NCBI GenBank assembly: GCA_016786465.1
Contig: JAEUWC010000008.1
Coordinates: forward strand, 62,001-126,000
DNA length: 64,000 nucleotides
Direction: 5' to 3'
Source of the DNA: Bdellovibrionales bacterium
GTDB taxonomy: Bacteria; Bdellovibrionota; UBA1018
This document shows positions 40,472 to 49,399 of this stretch, one piece after another. A program made the translations under genes and the position numbers. A model generated the notes under the pieces. It had not been told where the DNA came from. It saw only the letters and a list, made by a program, of their open reading frames with translations, and did no database searches. Positions within the stretch are counted from its first letter, which is position 1, and every line of letters starts with the position of its first letter.

Positions 40472-41968
40472 TCAGCGCCCGATTTTGTGAACTTTGACCA
40501 TATTGGTGGTTCCGCGGCGAAGTGACGGAATCCCCGCTGTGACGACGACGATGTCGTCAGTCTGGGCAATTCCTTGTTCACGTAAAACCGTTTCAACCAT
40601 CCCAAAAAGATCGTCCGTTGCCAGAATTTTTGGGATCAAGACACCATGAACCCCCCAAATAAAGGACAGTCTTCGGACCATAGGTTCGTGGTCCATGATC
40701 GCAATGATGGGTGTTTCGGGTCTAAACTTCGCAAGACTTCTAGCCGCAAGGCCTGAATGGGTGATGCAAGCAATCGCAACTGCACCCACGTGGTGAGCGA
40801 TTCTGGATGCGCTAAATTCAATCGATTCGACGGTCGATCCGGGCATTGGCACCATGTCGGTGGGTCCGGAATAGAATTCGCTAGAGCGTTCCGCTTCCAT
40901 GATGATTTCCGACATGATGCGAACGGCTTCCAAAGGGTATTGACCCGAAGCGGTTTCGCCAGAAAGCATCACGGCATCAGTGCCATCGAAAACGGCGTTA
41001 GCAACATCGCTGGCTTCCGCCCGCGTTGGGGTCGGTGATTGGATCATCGATTCCAGCATCTGCGTTGCCGTGATGATCGGAACGCCCAACTGGTTACACG
41101 AATGAATCAGTTTCTTTTGGATCGCAGGAACGCGTTCTGGCCCCAGTTCCACGGCCATGTCGCCGCGGGCAACTAAAAGTCCATCCGCTGCTTCAATGAT
41201 CGAATCCATCGCTTCGACCGCTTCTTCGCGCTCAATTTTTGCGATCAGAATCGGCGGTTCAGGGCTTTGTTCCTTACAGATTTTGCGAAGTTCTTCGATG
41301 TCTTCGGCGCTGCGAACAAAAGACATTGCAATAGCGTCCACGCCTTGTTTGATCCCGAAGCGAATGTCTTCCAGGTCTTTTTCGGTCAAGCAGGGGATTG
41401 AAAGCGGCGTTCCCGGCAGGTTCATTCCTTTGTTACTGGTCAAGCGTCCGCCTACTTCGACTTCGACCAGAATTTCAGGCGGGTTGACTTTCAACGCGCG
41501 GGTTTGAAGTTTTCCATCATCGAACAGGATTCTAGCGCCCACCTGAACGGCGCTTGAAACGGGTAGGGCGATTTCAGCTGAAATCGGAAGTAACGTTGCG
41601 CCTTTGGGAGCGTTCTTGGGTTGCGAACCTTCTGGGTACAAAAAAACATGGTCGCCGTTTTTTAGTTCGATTCCTTCTTTCGGAAGGACGCCGCAGCGGA
41701 TCTTTGGACCTTGAACATCCTGCATGATGGCGACCGGCTTGTTTGCAGCCTTTGAAGCTTCGCGCACGTTTGCAATCAGCTTGGCGTGAAAGTCATGCGA
41801 TCCGTGACTGAAATTCAGTCGACAAACATCGACGCCTTCTTCGATTAATTCGCGGATTTTTTCTACAGAACTGGAAGAGGGGCCAAGGGTTGCGACGATC
41901 TTGACACGACGATGAGAAAAAGCGTGAGTTTCGTTATGCCTTTTCGTATCGGGATGCCATTTTCGCAT
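40472..41968 (-). CDS. pyk: Pyruvate kinase
   Basis: The family signatures are present in order: K-I-V-A-T-L-G-P-S-S, C-R-L-N-F-S-H-G-S-H, Q-D-V-Q-G-P-K-I-R, then I-L-I-A-K-I-E-R-E-E-A-V (catalytic Lys), G-L-L-V-A-R-G-D-M-A-V-E and A-T-Q-M-L-E-S-M-I. Length (498) includes the C-terminal allosteric domain. It makes pyruvate and ATP from phosphoenolpyruvate and ADP. The start ATG at 41968 lies 35 nt inside the preceding coiled-coil gene; no alternative start codon is available before the conserved N-terminal strand. Translation is therefore probably coupled to that gene. Confidence 0.95.
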   Translation of the reverse strand: MRKWHPDTKRHNETHAFSHRRVKIVATLGPSSSSVEKIRELIEEGVDVCRLNFSHGSHDFHAKLIANVREASKAANKPVAIMQDVQGPKIRCGVLPKEGIELKNGDHVFLYPEGSQPKNAPKGATLLPISAEIALPVSSAVQVGARILFDDGKLQTRALKVNPPEILVEVEVGGRLTSNKGMNLPGTPLSIPCLTEKDLEDIRFGIKQGVDAIAMSFVRSAEDIEELRKICKEQSPEPPILIAKIEREEAVEAMDSIIEAADGLLVARGDMAVELGPERVPAIQKKLIHSCNQLGVPIITATQMLESMIQSPTPTRAEASDVANAVFDGTDAVMLSGETASGQYPLEAVRIMSEIIMEAERSSEFYSGPTDMVPMPGSTVESIEFSASRIAHHVGAVAIACITHSGLAARSLAKFRPETPIIAIMDHEPMVRRLSFIWGVHGVLIPKILATDDLFGMVETVLREQGIAQTDDIVVVTAGIPSLRRGTTNMVKVHKIGR

Positions 41969-43991
41969 GTGAACGTTTGACCTTCTCTATGTTGTCTTCA
42001 TAGCCGGCGATCAAAAAACGCTCTCGCTCTTTGTGGGCCTGCTCAAGCTGTTTCTCTCTGAATTCCGTATTTTTTTCAGCATCTTTCAGGGCCAGTTCCG
42101 TTTGTTTTCTTTCATTTCGGATCTGGGTTTCCAGCGCATTCTTCTGGTCCTGAAGCTTGGCTTCGTAATCGGCCTTTTGATCAGCTAGTTTACGTTCGTA
42201 TTCACGCCGAATATCGGCATTTTGGGACGCGAAGGCACGGTGCGACAGTTTGGCTTCCATTTGCGCATCGCGCTGAGCCATTTGAAGCTTCGTTCCTGTT
42301 TCGCTTCGGGTTTGATTGAGCAGGTCGTCATACTGGCGGCGTTGGCGTTCCATTGCTTGTGAATACGCTTTGACCAGCTTTTCACGTTCGCGAGCATGCG
42401 AGGCTTCCATTTCACGGATGGACTGCTTTTTGTTTTCTTCCGTGTCTTGGATCGTGTGCAGAAGGTCCGATCGTTCACGGTGGTGTTCCGTGTTCAGGTG
42501 GCGGTTTCGTTCCGTTTCGGCGTATTCCCGTTCCGCAATCGCTTCTTGCATCCGGCTGGAATAACTTTCTTGAATGCTGTCGACGCTGGCCTTGTTTCGT
42601 TCCTGTTCGGTTCCAAGCTTCTTTTCGTATTCGGTCAGAATATCGGTTCGGATCGCGTGTTCTGCAGCAGGCGAGATGTCTGCCACGTTGTCACTGGTAT
42701 TTCGCTGGTGCAGGTCCTTTTGCAGGCGCTCGATTCGCTCGGCGTACTGCTGCTTATCGCGGGTCATTTGATCGCCATAAGCTTTGGACTGGTAGTTCAG
42801 GGCCTTGTTCTTGTTGTCGACTTCTTTTGCGACGGCGGATTCCAAATGCTTTTCAGCAAGTTCGGCGTCCTTTTTGGCCTGCGCCTTCACCGTCTGATAA
42901 TTTCGGTCGAATTCTTTTTCCAAGACCTTTTCTCGGACGTAGGCTTCCTTGGTCAGCTCTTTCACAGTCTTGCTGTGGGCGTCGTCTTTGTCGGCTAGGG
43001 CTTCAGACTTCTTTCGGCCCAGCGCTTTTTCAACTTCATCCGAACGTTCGCGCTCGTGTTCAACCGTGCGATCGCGGTCGTCGACTACCATTTCTCGCAT
43101 TTTATCGAATTCACGCTGCTTCTCGCGTTCATAGTTGTCAGCGCGATTTCCAAGTTCGGCCTTGGCCTTCATGTCTTCGCCGATCATGTCCTTCACTTGA
43201 CGGCGAAGTTCGACGGCTTCTTCGTTGTGAGCTTTTCGTTGCTGGGCGATTGCGCGTTCGGATCGCTCCATCGCGGCACGGTTGATCTTGGTCGACCTTT
43301 CTTCCAGATCCTTGTCGTTTAATTCTAGTTTGTGATTGAAGCTCTTTTTTAGGTCTTCGGTCGCTTTTTGATGATAGCGGCGGGTCTGTTCGGCATCCGC
43401 AACGCGCTGGTCATCCAAAAGCTGGTAACGGTTTTTGTGATCCGATTGCAGCTGGTTCACAAACTCGGTGTTGGCGACTCGATTGTTTTCGTTCGCTTCG
43501 CCGACTTCGTTTCTGTAGGTCTCAAGCGTGCGCGCAATTTCTTCGTCGCGTAGGGCAGCAAGCTCGGCAACCCGGTCAGCGTGGTTGGAGTCGGTGATGT
43601 CCGCTTGCTTTCGAAGCTTTTCAAGTTCGGCTTCGTAACCTTCGCGGGTTGAATTCAAAGTTGCTTTCAGATGGTCGGCTTCTGCGGAATTCCAGCGACC
43701 GCGCGAATCATACATTTCCTTTTTCGCTGCATCGATTTCGGCGCGGTAATTCTTTCTTTCGTTTTCGACATAGTCGTTGGCGTTCTTTCGCGCGTGTTCT
43801 AGCGCTTCGTTATGCGCTTCTTCTTGGCGGCGCATGTCGCGAACGTGGGCGTCTTGTTGTTTCTCGAGTTCAATTCTTTGGGCGTTTTCAGACTTCGATT
43901 TTTGCGTCTGGTACTCGTCTTGAACTTCATCAAGCGAGCGCTTGTACATCGAATATCCGCCGTCCGTGGAACCTGAAACTGGACCTGGCAT
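41934..43991 (-). CDS. Long coiled-coil protein
   Basis: Nearly all 685 residues are charged helical heptads rich in Glu, Lys, Arg, Gln and Ala (for example E-L-E-K-Q-Q-D-A-H and R-E-R-S-D-L-L-H-T-I). The only exception is a short Gly/Ser/Tyr N-terminus. There is no signal peptide, membrane helix or known catalytic motif, so it is cytoplasmic and probably filament- or rod-forming. Bacterial coiled-coil scaffold proteins of this kind shape cells (crescentin-like, and Ccrp of Bdellovibrio), but homology is not shown here. GGAGG 5 nt before the ATG and a hairpin in the leader (44004-44023) are seen. The end overlaps pyk. Confidence 0.75.
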   Translation of the reverse strand: MPGPVSGSTDGGYSMYKRSLDEVQDEYQTQKSKSENAQRIELEKQQDAHVRDMRRQEEAHNEALEHARKNANDYVENERKNYRAEIDAAKKEMYDSRGRWNSAEADHLKATLNSTREGYEAELEKLRKQADITDSNHADRVAELAALRDEEIARTLETYRNEVGEANENNRVANTEFVNQLQSDHKNRYQLLDDQRVADAEQTRRYHQKATEDLKKSFNHKLELNDKDLEERSTKINRAAMERSERAIAQQRKAHNEEAVELRRQVKDMIGEDMKAKAELGNRADNYEREKQREFDKMREMVVDDRDRTVEHERERSDEVEKALGRKKSEALADKDDAHSKTVKELTKEAYVREKVLEKEFDRNYQTVKAQAKKDAELAEKHLESAVAKEVDNKNKALNYQSKAYGDQMTRDKQQYAERIERLQKDLHQRNTSDNVADISPAAEHAIRTDILTEYEKKLGTEQERNKASVDSIQESYSSRMQEAIAEREYAETERNRHLNTEHHRERSDLLHTIQDTEENKKQSIREMEASHAREREKLVKAYSQAMERQRRQYDDLLNQTRSETGTKLQMAQRDAQMEAKLSHRAFASQNADIRREYERKLADQKADYEAKLQDQKNALETQIRNERKQTELALKDAEKNTEFREKQLEQAHKERERFLIAGYEDNIEKVKRSHAKMASRYEKA

Positions 43992-44003
43992 AGTGCCTCC
44001 AAC

Positions 44004-44023
44004 GAGGAAAATCCTTTTTCCTC
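44004..44023 (-). promoter_or_regulatory. Leader hairpin before the coiled-coil gene
   Basis: GAGGAAAA and TTTTCCTC form a perfect 8-bp stem with a 4-nt loop, a few nucleotides before the GGAGG ribosome site of the coiled-coil gene. It is downstream of the EamA stop by about 33 nt. There is no T-run, so a leader or mRNA-end role is more likely than termination. Confidence 0.35.
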
Positions 44024-44056
44024 TTCCTTACAGTTTACGCGAACTTATCCAATATT

Positions 44057-44974
44057 CTAGCCGGCAGTTTTTGCCGTTTTGATCGACCAACGGACGCCAG
44101 TTACAAAAAGCAGGGTAGCCACGATTTCGTGCGCGGTTGGAAATCGGCCGGCGTAAATCCAGCCATAAGCCAGGGCGAATAGAGTTTCGAAGATCATCAG
44201 TTGGCCCGTCAACGAGGTCTTCAGGACCTGAGAAGCGTAGTTCCACCAGGCGAACGCGACCCACGACCCCCCTAAGCCGCAGATGGCGACGACCCAAAGG
44301 AAGGTTGTTAAAGTCGCAGGCGTCGCTTCGGAAACTGGGGCAACCCATTGCTCACCCCAGAAGTATTTATAGATTCCCCAAGCAACCACCATGGATGTCA
44401 AAGTCGTGACACCTGAAAGTGAAGACCAGATCAATCCCGTGATCTTGGGATTCCGCTTCATGAACTTCGCGTTTTCAATCGCGTACCAAGTCCAAATCGT
44501 GATTTCGAAAACCAAAAGGCCAAAGCCCACCCAATCCCAGTGGCCAAGGTTTCGTACCTCTTGCCATTCCAGTACAAAAATTCCCAAGGTCAATAACGCA
44601 ATCGGTCCGGCGATTCTACGAAAGGGCAGGTCCGCTGTACGTCCAAAAATCGCAACCGTCACAGGGATTAACCCAACCATCAACGATGTCAGGGCGATTC
44701 CCGAACGACGCGCGCAATAGACCAGCAGGGTGTAATAGACGGTATTCGCAATCAGGCTAAAGAAAAACGACGTCCACAGGGCATTTGCGGTCATCCACTG
44801 TTTTCGACTTCGATAATTCAAAGCCAGGTGGACGAACGAAATGATCCCGTAGAAGACGTAGCGTCCGAACGAAACGTCCCAGAAGTCATAGTTCCAAGTC
44901 AGTTTCGGCGCCAGGACGGAAAAACCCCAGAGCGCTCCGGCCCCGATTCCCGCCCAAAGGGCTTTGACTTGCAC
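44057..44974 (-). CDS. EamA-family (drug/metabolite) transporter
   Basis: Ten hydrophobic helices in 305 residues, in two EamA halves. G-A-L-W-G-F-S-V-L-A-P-K is the usual first-helix motif, and L-T-G-Q-L-M-I-F-E-T-L-F-A-L-A-Y-G-W-I is the ninth-helix motif of the second half. Members export metabolites or drugs across the inner membrane; the substrate is not predictable. It begins 8 nt after the SurA_N-DsbA gene on the same strand and likely shares its transcript. Confidence 0.82.
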   Translation of the reverse strand: MQVKALWAGIGAGALWGFSVLAPKLTWNYDFWDVSFGRYVFYGIISFVHLALNYRSRKQWMTANALWTSFFFSLIANTVYYTLLVYCARRSGIALTSLMVGLIPVTVAIFGRTADLPFRRIAGPIALLTLGIFVLEWQEVRNLGHWDWVGFGLLVFEITIWTWYAIENAKFMKRNPKITGLIWSSLSGVTTLTSMVVAWGIYKYFWGEQWVAPVSEATPATLTTFLWVVAICGLGGSWVAFAWWNYASQVLKTSLTGQLMIFETLFALAYGWIYAGRFPTAHEIVATLLFVTGVRWSIKTAKTAG

Positions 44975-44982
44975 GGACTAGT

Positions 44983-46107
44983 TTATTTCTTCGCCAATGC
45001 GATTTCTTCTTCGATGACGTCCGAGAAGACTTCGATCGGTTGTGCACCGCTGACTAGCTGACCATTCACGAAGAAAGTTGGAGTCGACTTCACGCCCAAC
45101 TTGTCTCCGTCCATGTAGTCTTTCTGGACGGTTTCACGGAACTTGCCCGACTTGAAGCAGTCCTTGAACTTGTCGACGTTCACGCCCGCGTCTTTTGCGA
45201 ACTTTTCGAGCGATGCTTCGTCAAACTTGTCTTGGTTTGCGAAAAGAAGGTCGTGGTACTTCCAGAACTTGTCTGGGTTCTGATCGTGCACGCACATTGA
45301 CGCTTCCGATGCCGGACGAGCTTCGCGGTGAATCGGAAGAGGGAAGTGTTTGAAAACCACTTTCACTTTTCCACCGAATTTCTTTTTGATTTGATTCACG
45401 GTCATCGCGGCTTTCGAGCAATAAGGGCACTGGAAATCCGAATATTCGATGATGGTGACCGGAGCATCCTTGCTTCCCAGGATCGGTGACTTGCTGATGT
45501 CGACGTTGAACTGGAAACGAGGCTTCGTGAAGTAAACTTCGACGGGGTGTCCAGCGGTCAACTTCGCGACATAGTTCGCGACTTTGGTCTGTTTCTTTTC
45601 ATTTTCAATGAAAGCAGAAATCTGTCCGCGGACTTTTTTCTTGGTTTCTTCATCTTTGTCGATCTGTGCGCGCGGAAGGCGGCGGTCGTCGATAAATTTC
45701 TCGATTTCGCTATTGCTGACTTTGATTGAACCACCGACCACTTTTTTCTCGATGTATTCGGGCAAAGACATGTTGGCTTTCTTGGCTTCCGCACCGATCA
45801 GCTTTTCTTCCAAAAGCTTGTTCAAGCGTTCCATCTTGAAATCGTAAATTTTCTTGTTCAGGTCAACGAACTCCAAGCGCTCGTCACCGATCAACATTTC
45901 TTCAGTGATTTCTTCATTACCGATTTTTGCAATTGGACCAGATGAAGCGCCTTCGGCTTTTGGCTTGAAAATGAAGTTAGGCTTCGCGCGGCTTTCGTTT
46001 GTGCAGGCGGTGACGACTGCGAAAATCAAAAAGCTGAGGACCGCGGTAGCAGTTCCCATGGGGCCGAAACGGCGTTGAATTTTATTGATCAGGGTGGGTT
46101 GAGCCAT
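44983..46107 (-). CDS. SurA_N-DsbA fusion, predicted lipoprotein thiol oxidoreductase
   Basis: An N-terminal hydrophobic segment ends with V-V-T-A-C, a lipobox after a long (about 35-residue) n-region. Residues about 60-190 resemble SurA_N helices (I-T-E-E-M-L, K-L-L-E-E-K-L-I-G-A-E-A). Residues about 205-374 are a DsbA/thioredoxin_4 domain with F-Q-C-P-Y-C (about 225-230), the cis-Pro in K-S-T-P-T-F-F-V-N-G-Q and an extra pair of Cys later. It should form or isomerise disulfides in periplasmic proteins, with the SurA_N part binding unfolded chains. AAAGGAG lies 7 nt before the ATG. Confidence 0.8.
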   Translation of the reverse strand: MAQPTLINKIQRRFGPMGTATAVLSFLIFAVVTACTNESRAKPNFIFKPKAEGASSGPIAKIGNEEITEEMLIGDERLEFVDLNKKIYDFKMERLNKLLEEKLIGAEAKKANMSLPEYIEKKVVGGSIKVSNSEIEKFIDDRRLPRAQIDKDEETKKKVRGQISAFIENEKKQTKVANYVAKLTAGHPVEVYFTKPRFQFNVDISKSPILGSKDAPVTIIEYSDFQCPYCSKAAMTVNQIKKKFGGKVKVVFKHFPLPIHREARPASEASMCVHDQNPDKFWKYHDLLFANQDKFDEASLEKFAKDAGVNVDKFKDCFKSGKFRETVQKDYMDGDKLGVKSTPTFFVNGQLVSGAQPIEVFSDVIEEEIALAKK

Positions 46108-46194
46108 GGTGGTCTCCTTTGCGTAAGTACTTGTGTACGTGGAAAATTCGAATGAGCCTCATCGTAAGGCGGGTTTGCGGCTTCGCGCAATGAT

Positions 46195-47196
46195 TTAAAG
46201 TAGCTGCACTAAGTCATGAAGGCGGATGACGCCACGCCACTTTCCGGATTCGTCGACCACGGGAAGGACGCTAATTTGGCTGGGACGGTTTTCCATCAGT
46301 TCCAAAGCCTCTCGCGCCATCATTTTTGGACTGGCTGCGATGGGTTTTTGGGTCATGACTTCCGAAGCGGTCATTTGAAAGAAACGCTCGCGGTGTTTCA
46401 GTGCGCGACGCAAGTCGCCGTCGGTGATGATTCCCTTTAATTTTTGATCAGCTTCGCAGACCAAGACCACACCCAATTTCTTTTGCGTAGAAAGCGAAAC
46501 GACTTCGTCCATGCTGGCTGAAGCGGAAACGGTTGGAACGTTGGCGCCTTGGTGCATCAGGTCTTCTACACGAAGGGTCAGGCGTCGACCTAAGGCCCCG
46601 CCGGGATGGTTTTTTGCAAAGGATTCGGCATCAAAACCGCGAAGCTTCATCAGTGCAATGGCCAAAGCATCGCCCAGCGCAAGTGCGACAGTGGTGCTGG
46701 TGGTGGGCGCCAAATTATGGGGGCAGGCTTCCGTTTCAACACTGCCATCGATCCATTCCCGCGAAGATTTCGCCAGCCGAGATTCTGCGTGGCCAACAAT
46801 CGAAATCACCGGAACATCCAACGATTTCAAGGCTGGAATCAGTTTGATCACTTCGTCGGTGTTGCCAGTGTAGCTTAAGGCCAAGACGACGTCGCCTTGA
46901 GCGACCATTCCCAAATCGCCATGAAGGGCTTCGGTGGGATGCAAAAAGAATGAAGGACAACCGGTGCTGGATAAAGTAGCCGAAATTTTTTGGCCTACTT
47001 TTCCGCTTTTGCCCAGTCCAACGACCACCACGCGACCGCCCTGTTTTAGCCGGTCTGCGATGATTTCCACGCTATTGACCAAGCGTTTGGATTCGTCAGA
47101 ATCGGGGTCGGATATTTTTGCTGCGATTCGGGCCAGGGCTTTTGCTTCTAGGTCTAAAACCGAGAACAGGTCCTGAACGACTTTTGAAGAACTCAT
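46195..47196 (-). CDS. kdsD: Arabinose-5-phosphate isomerase
   Basis: The SIS domain carries G-L-G-K-S-G-K-V-G-Q-K, L-H-P-T-E-A-L-H-G-D-L-G-M and S-Y-T-G-N-T-D-E-V-I. It is followed by H-P-G-G-A-L-G-R-R-L and two CBS domains ending in W-R-G-V-I-R-L-H-D-L-V. This is the KpsF/GutQ/KdsD family, which converts ribulose-5-phosphate into arabinose-5-phosphate for Kdo and thereby LPS. It is first in the minus-strand run kdsD, dsbA-like, EamA, coiled coil, pyk, though an 87-nt gap with its own ribosome site separates dsbA-like from it. It supports a Gram-negative LPS-bearing organism. Confidence 0.9.
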   Translation of the reverse strand: MSSSKVVQDLFSVLDLEAKALARIAAKISDPDSDESKRLVNSVEIIADRLKQGGRVVVVGLGKSGKVGQKISATLSSTGCPSFFLHPTEALHGDLGMVAQGDVVLALSYTGNTDEVIKLIPALKSLDVPVISIVGHAESRLAKSSREWIDGSVETEACPHNLAPTTSTTVALALGDALAIALMKLRGFDAESFAKNHPGGALGRRLTLRVEDLMHQGANVPTVSASASMDEVVSLSTQKKLGVVLVCEADQKLKGIITDGDLRRALKHRERFFQMTASEVMTQKPIAASPKMMAREALELMENRPSQISVLPVVDESGKWRGVIRLHDLVQLL

Positions 47197-47234
47197 TTCT
47201 TCCTTTTTAGTCGATCCCCGATCAGAATAGAAGG

Positions 47235-47750
47235 GTGAAGCCTGGGGTCCTGCTGCTTTCCCTCATCTTTTTAACCCCTTTTTGGGGGTGTGCCGAAGCC
47301 TACCGGTCGTCGGTGGGCAATATTCCCGAGGTCTATCACCGGATCTATCTAACGGATCTGCCCACGGCTTGGCAGTCGACGGTCGAAGCCCTGAAATCCG
47401 TTCGTCTGGATGTTTCAAATCAAGAAAGCGGCTTCATCCAGACCAAGTGGACCGACAATACTATTGAAAAGAATTTCACCGAACGCGGAATTTTCACCAA
47501 GGCTCAGTACCGATTTCTGATTTCGGTGGTGAAGGGGTTTTACAACGGTAAGCCCAGCGTGAAAGTGACGGTTCAAAAGGAACAGTTGATTCAGCGAGAT
47601 GTGCTGGAAGGTTGGAAACGTCTGCCGACGGATAGCATCGAAGAATTCACGCTTCTTTATCGGATCGGGCGTTTGATCGCGATTCGAACCAAGCTGGCCC
47701 AGTACGAAAACGAAAAGAACGAAAAAGCTATTCAGCAGTCGGGCTTTTAG
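47235..47750 (+). CDS. BamC-like exported lipoprotein candidate
   Basis: The GTG start follows AGAAGG. The N-terminus is hydrophobic (L-L-L-S-L-I-F-L-T-P-F-W-G-C), with a Cys at the expected place but a non-standard lipobox. The mature part contains L-P-T-A-W-Q-S-T-V-E-A-L and S-G-F-I-Q-T-K-W, matching the helix-strand start and the W-rich strand of BamC-like domains. These help beta-barrel assembly in the outer membrane. The call rests on a short pattern and is tentative. Its last 23 nt overlap the end of the convergent HEAT-protein gene. Confidence 0.6.
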   Translation: MKPGVLLLSLIFLTPFWGCAEAYRSSVGNIPEVYHRIYLTDLPTAWQSTVEALKSVRLDVSNQESGFIQTKWTDNTIEKNFTERGIFTKAQYRFLISVVKGFYNGKPSVKVTVQKEQLIQRDVLEGWKRLPTDSIEEFTLLYRIGRLIAIRTKLAQYENEKNEKAIQQSGF

Positions 47751-48198
47751 ATTTTCTCATCACGCGAAGACCTTCCAAACGCACGATCAGCGTCGGATCC
47801 TTGCGAAAGCGTGCGGCCGCCCGCAGCGCGGCTTCCGGATCCAGCTTTTCCAGATTTCGGATCGACGAAAGCTTCGTCAGAATGCTGGGATCCAAAGTCA
47901 GACGGGTCAAAACGGGAATGGACTTTTTTCCGCCGATTTCCGAAAGCAGGGAAATCGCCATATATCGATTTCTTTCAGTTTCATCGGGGCTGGTCGCGAT
48001 CTTGAGCAAAGGATCATACGCCGATTCACCCATCTGGATCCGAACTTCAGAAATCAACTTGGAAAGATCCCGATCGGAATGGCGAAGCAGGCGCCGGCGG
48101 ATTTGGTCAACGTTGGATTGTTGAATGGCTGCATTCGCTGTCGCAGTAAGTACAATGAACAGCGTTCCCAGAATCCCTAGCGTCTTTTTTTTCATCAT
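47728..48198 (-). CDS. Exported HEAT-repeat-like protein
   Basis: A signal peptide (G-T-L-F-I-V-L-T-A-T-A-N-A) precedes about 130 residues with HEAT-like helix pairs: Y-M-A-I-S-L-L-S-E-I-G-G-K-K-S-I-P-V-L, followed by S-S-I-R-N-L-E-K-L-D-P-E-A-A-L-R-A-A. Such small periplasmic HEAT proteins are protein-binding scaffolds. There is no catalytic motif. It lies downstream of the membrane coiled-coil gene (48207..49370) by 8 nt and is probably in the same transcript. Confidence 0.6.
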   Translation of the reverse strand: MMKKKTLGILGTLFIVLTATANAAIQQSNVDQIRRRLLRHSDRDLSKLISEVRIQMGESAYDPLLKIATSPDETERNRYMAISLLSEIGGKKSIPVLTRLTLDPSILTKLSSIRNLEKLDPEAALRAAARFRKDPTLIVRLEGLRVMRKSKSPTAE

Positions 48199-48206
48199 CG
48201 ATTCGA

Positions 48207-49370
48207 TTATCCGTTCAGCATTTTTTCAAATTCAGCGACCAAATCAGCATCGTTCTTTTCTCCGGCCGGTTTTGCGTCGCCACCACCATCTGCTGCGACT
48301 TCAGCCAAAATATCTTGGCCGCCAGCTGGAGGTGCGTCTGCTCCCAAGGCGGCCAACGGATCGGCGACGCTTGCGCCGGCGGGATTGGCGGGAAGGCTGT
48401 TGTCGACTGAACCCAGTAATCCTTCGAATCCTTCTGCGGCCGCCGGTGCGGGTGCCGCTTCAGCAGCTGCGGGTGCGGGGTCGGCTTCCGCGAGCGGCGC
48501 CGGATCAGCGGCAGCAGGCGCTGCCCCAAGTAGGCTATCCAATTCGTCTTGGCTGGTGGCCGCGGCCGGTACGGCCGCAGCCGCAGCTGCTTCTGGCAAA
48601 GCCGCATCGGCGGCTGGCGCAGATCCACCTTTTCCGGCCAATTCTTCTTTCAGTTTTTTGTTTTCCTGCTGAAGCCGTTTTAAGTTGGCTAGGTCGTCTT
48701 CGATCACGCTGTATTCATTCAATCGACCTTCAAGTTGTTCAATCTTGTCGGTCAATTCTTTGATCTTTGCCTGAAGTGCCGCGGTTTCTGCCGAATTGTC
48801 GATCGTAGGTGCCGACGCAGCTGCACCGCCGCCGCCTTTTTTCAATTCTTCGACTTCCGCCTGAAGTTTCATCTTTTCGTCATTCAAAGATTCAATCTGC
48901 TTGGCTTGTTCAGCCACTCGCGAAGCCATCGCGGGATCCGATGCGCCGCTAGAAACCGCATTCAGAGCCGGCCCCAGGTTCATTCGGGGTTCCGTTGAAC
49001 CGGAATCCAAGAAGCCAAAAAGCTGAGTTCGGATTCCTTCTGCGTCGCCGATCAGCTGGGAAAGGTAGGTCTTGACCAAGGTGGACGGGACGACTTCATT
49101 TGCCGATCCGTACTTTCTTTTCTTTAAAATCCAAAACGCAAGATACAGGGCCGCAAAAACTGAAACGGCCAAAGATTCAAAGAATAAAGCTTCAGACGTG
49201 AAGCGAGAAAGAACTTGGACCCAGGGCTGTACTCCTGCGGCTTCTGTTCCAGAGTGCAGGGTTTGCGCCGCAGGGCCATCCAGCGAAGGCGCTTCGGCCG
49301 AAGATGCTTCCACTTCCTTTGCGGATTCTTTGGCGGTTTCCTTCGGACTTTCTTTTGCGACCTCGGACAT
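48207..49370 (-). CDS. Single-pass membrane coiled-coil protein with FliM-like motifs
   Basis: An acidic N-terminus is followed by one transmembrane helix (L-A-V-S-V-F-A-A-L-Y-L-A-F-W-I-L), a coiled coil (about 145-245, K-Q-I-E-S-L-N-D-E-K-M-K-L) and a long Ala/Pro/Asp-rich tail. The tail contains S-Q-D-E-L-D-S-L-L-G near residue 275. This strongly resembles the N-terminal S-Q-D-E-I-D-A-L-L motif of FliM that binds phospho-CheY. Related patterns G-F-E-G-L-L-G and L-V-A-E-F-E-K-M-L-N-G follow. It may be a receptor-like scaffold that recruits a regulator. The family is not recognised. Confidence 0.65.
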   Translation of the reverse strand: MSEVAKESPKETAKESAKEVEASSAEAPSLDGPAAQTLHSGTEAAGVQPWVQVLSRFTSEALFFESLAVSVFAALYLAFWILKKRKYGSANEVVPSTLVKTYLSQLIGDAEGIRTQLFGFLDSGSTEPRMNLGPALNAVSSGASDPAMASRVAEQAKQIESLNDEKMKLQAEVEELKKGGGGAAASAPTIDNSAETAALQAKIKELTDKIEQLEGRLNEYSVIEDDLANLKRLQQENKKLKEELAGKGGSAPAADAALPEAAAAAAVPAAATSQDELDSLLGAAPAAADPAPLAEADPAPAAAEAAPAPAAAEGFEGLLGSVDNSLPANPAGASVADPLAALGADAPPAGGQDILAEVAADGGGDAKPAGEKNDADLVAEFEKMLNG

Positions 49371-49399
49371 GGCGCGACGCCCCCTGGTTTATTGGACCC

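Noticed and set aside
42396-42998. 200-codon plus-strand frame opposite the coiled-coil gene
   Set aside because: A shadow of the Glu/Lys/Arg-rich codons; no start signals and no recognisable protein.
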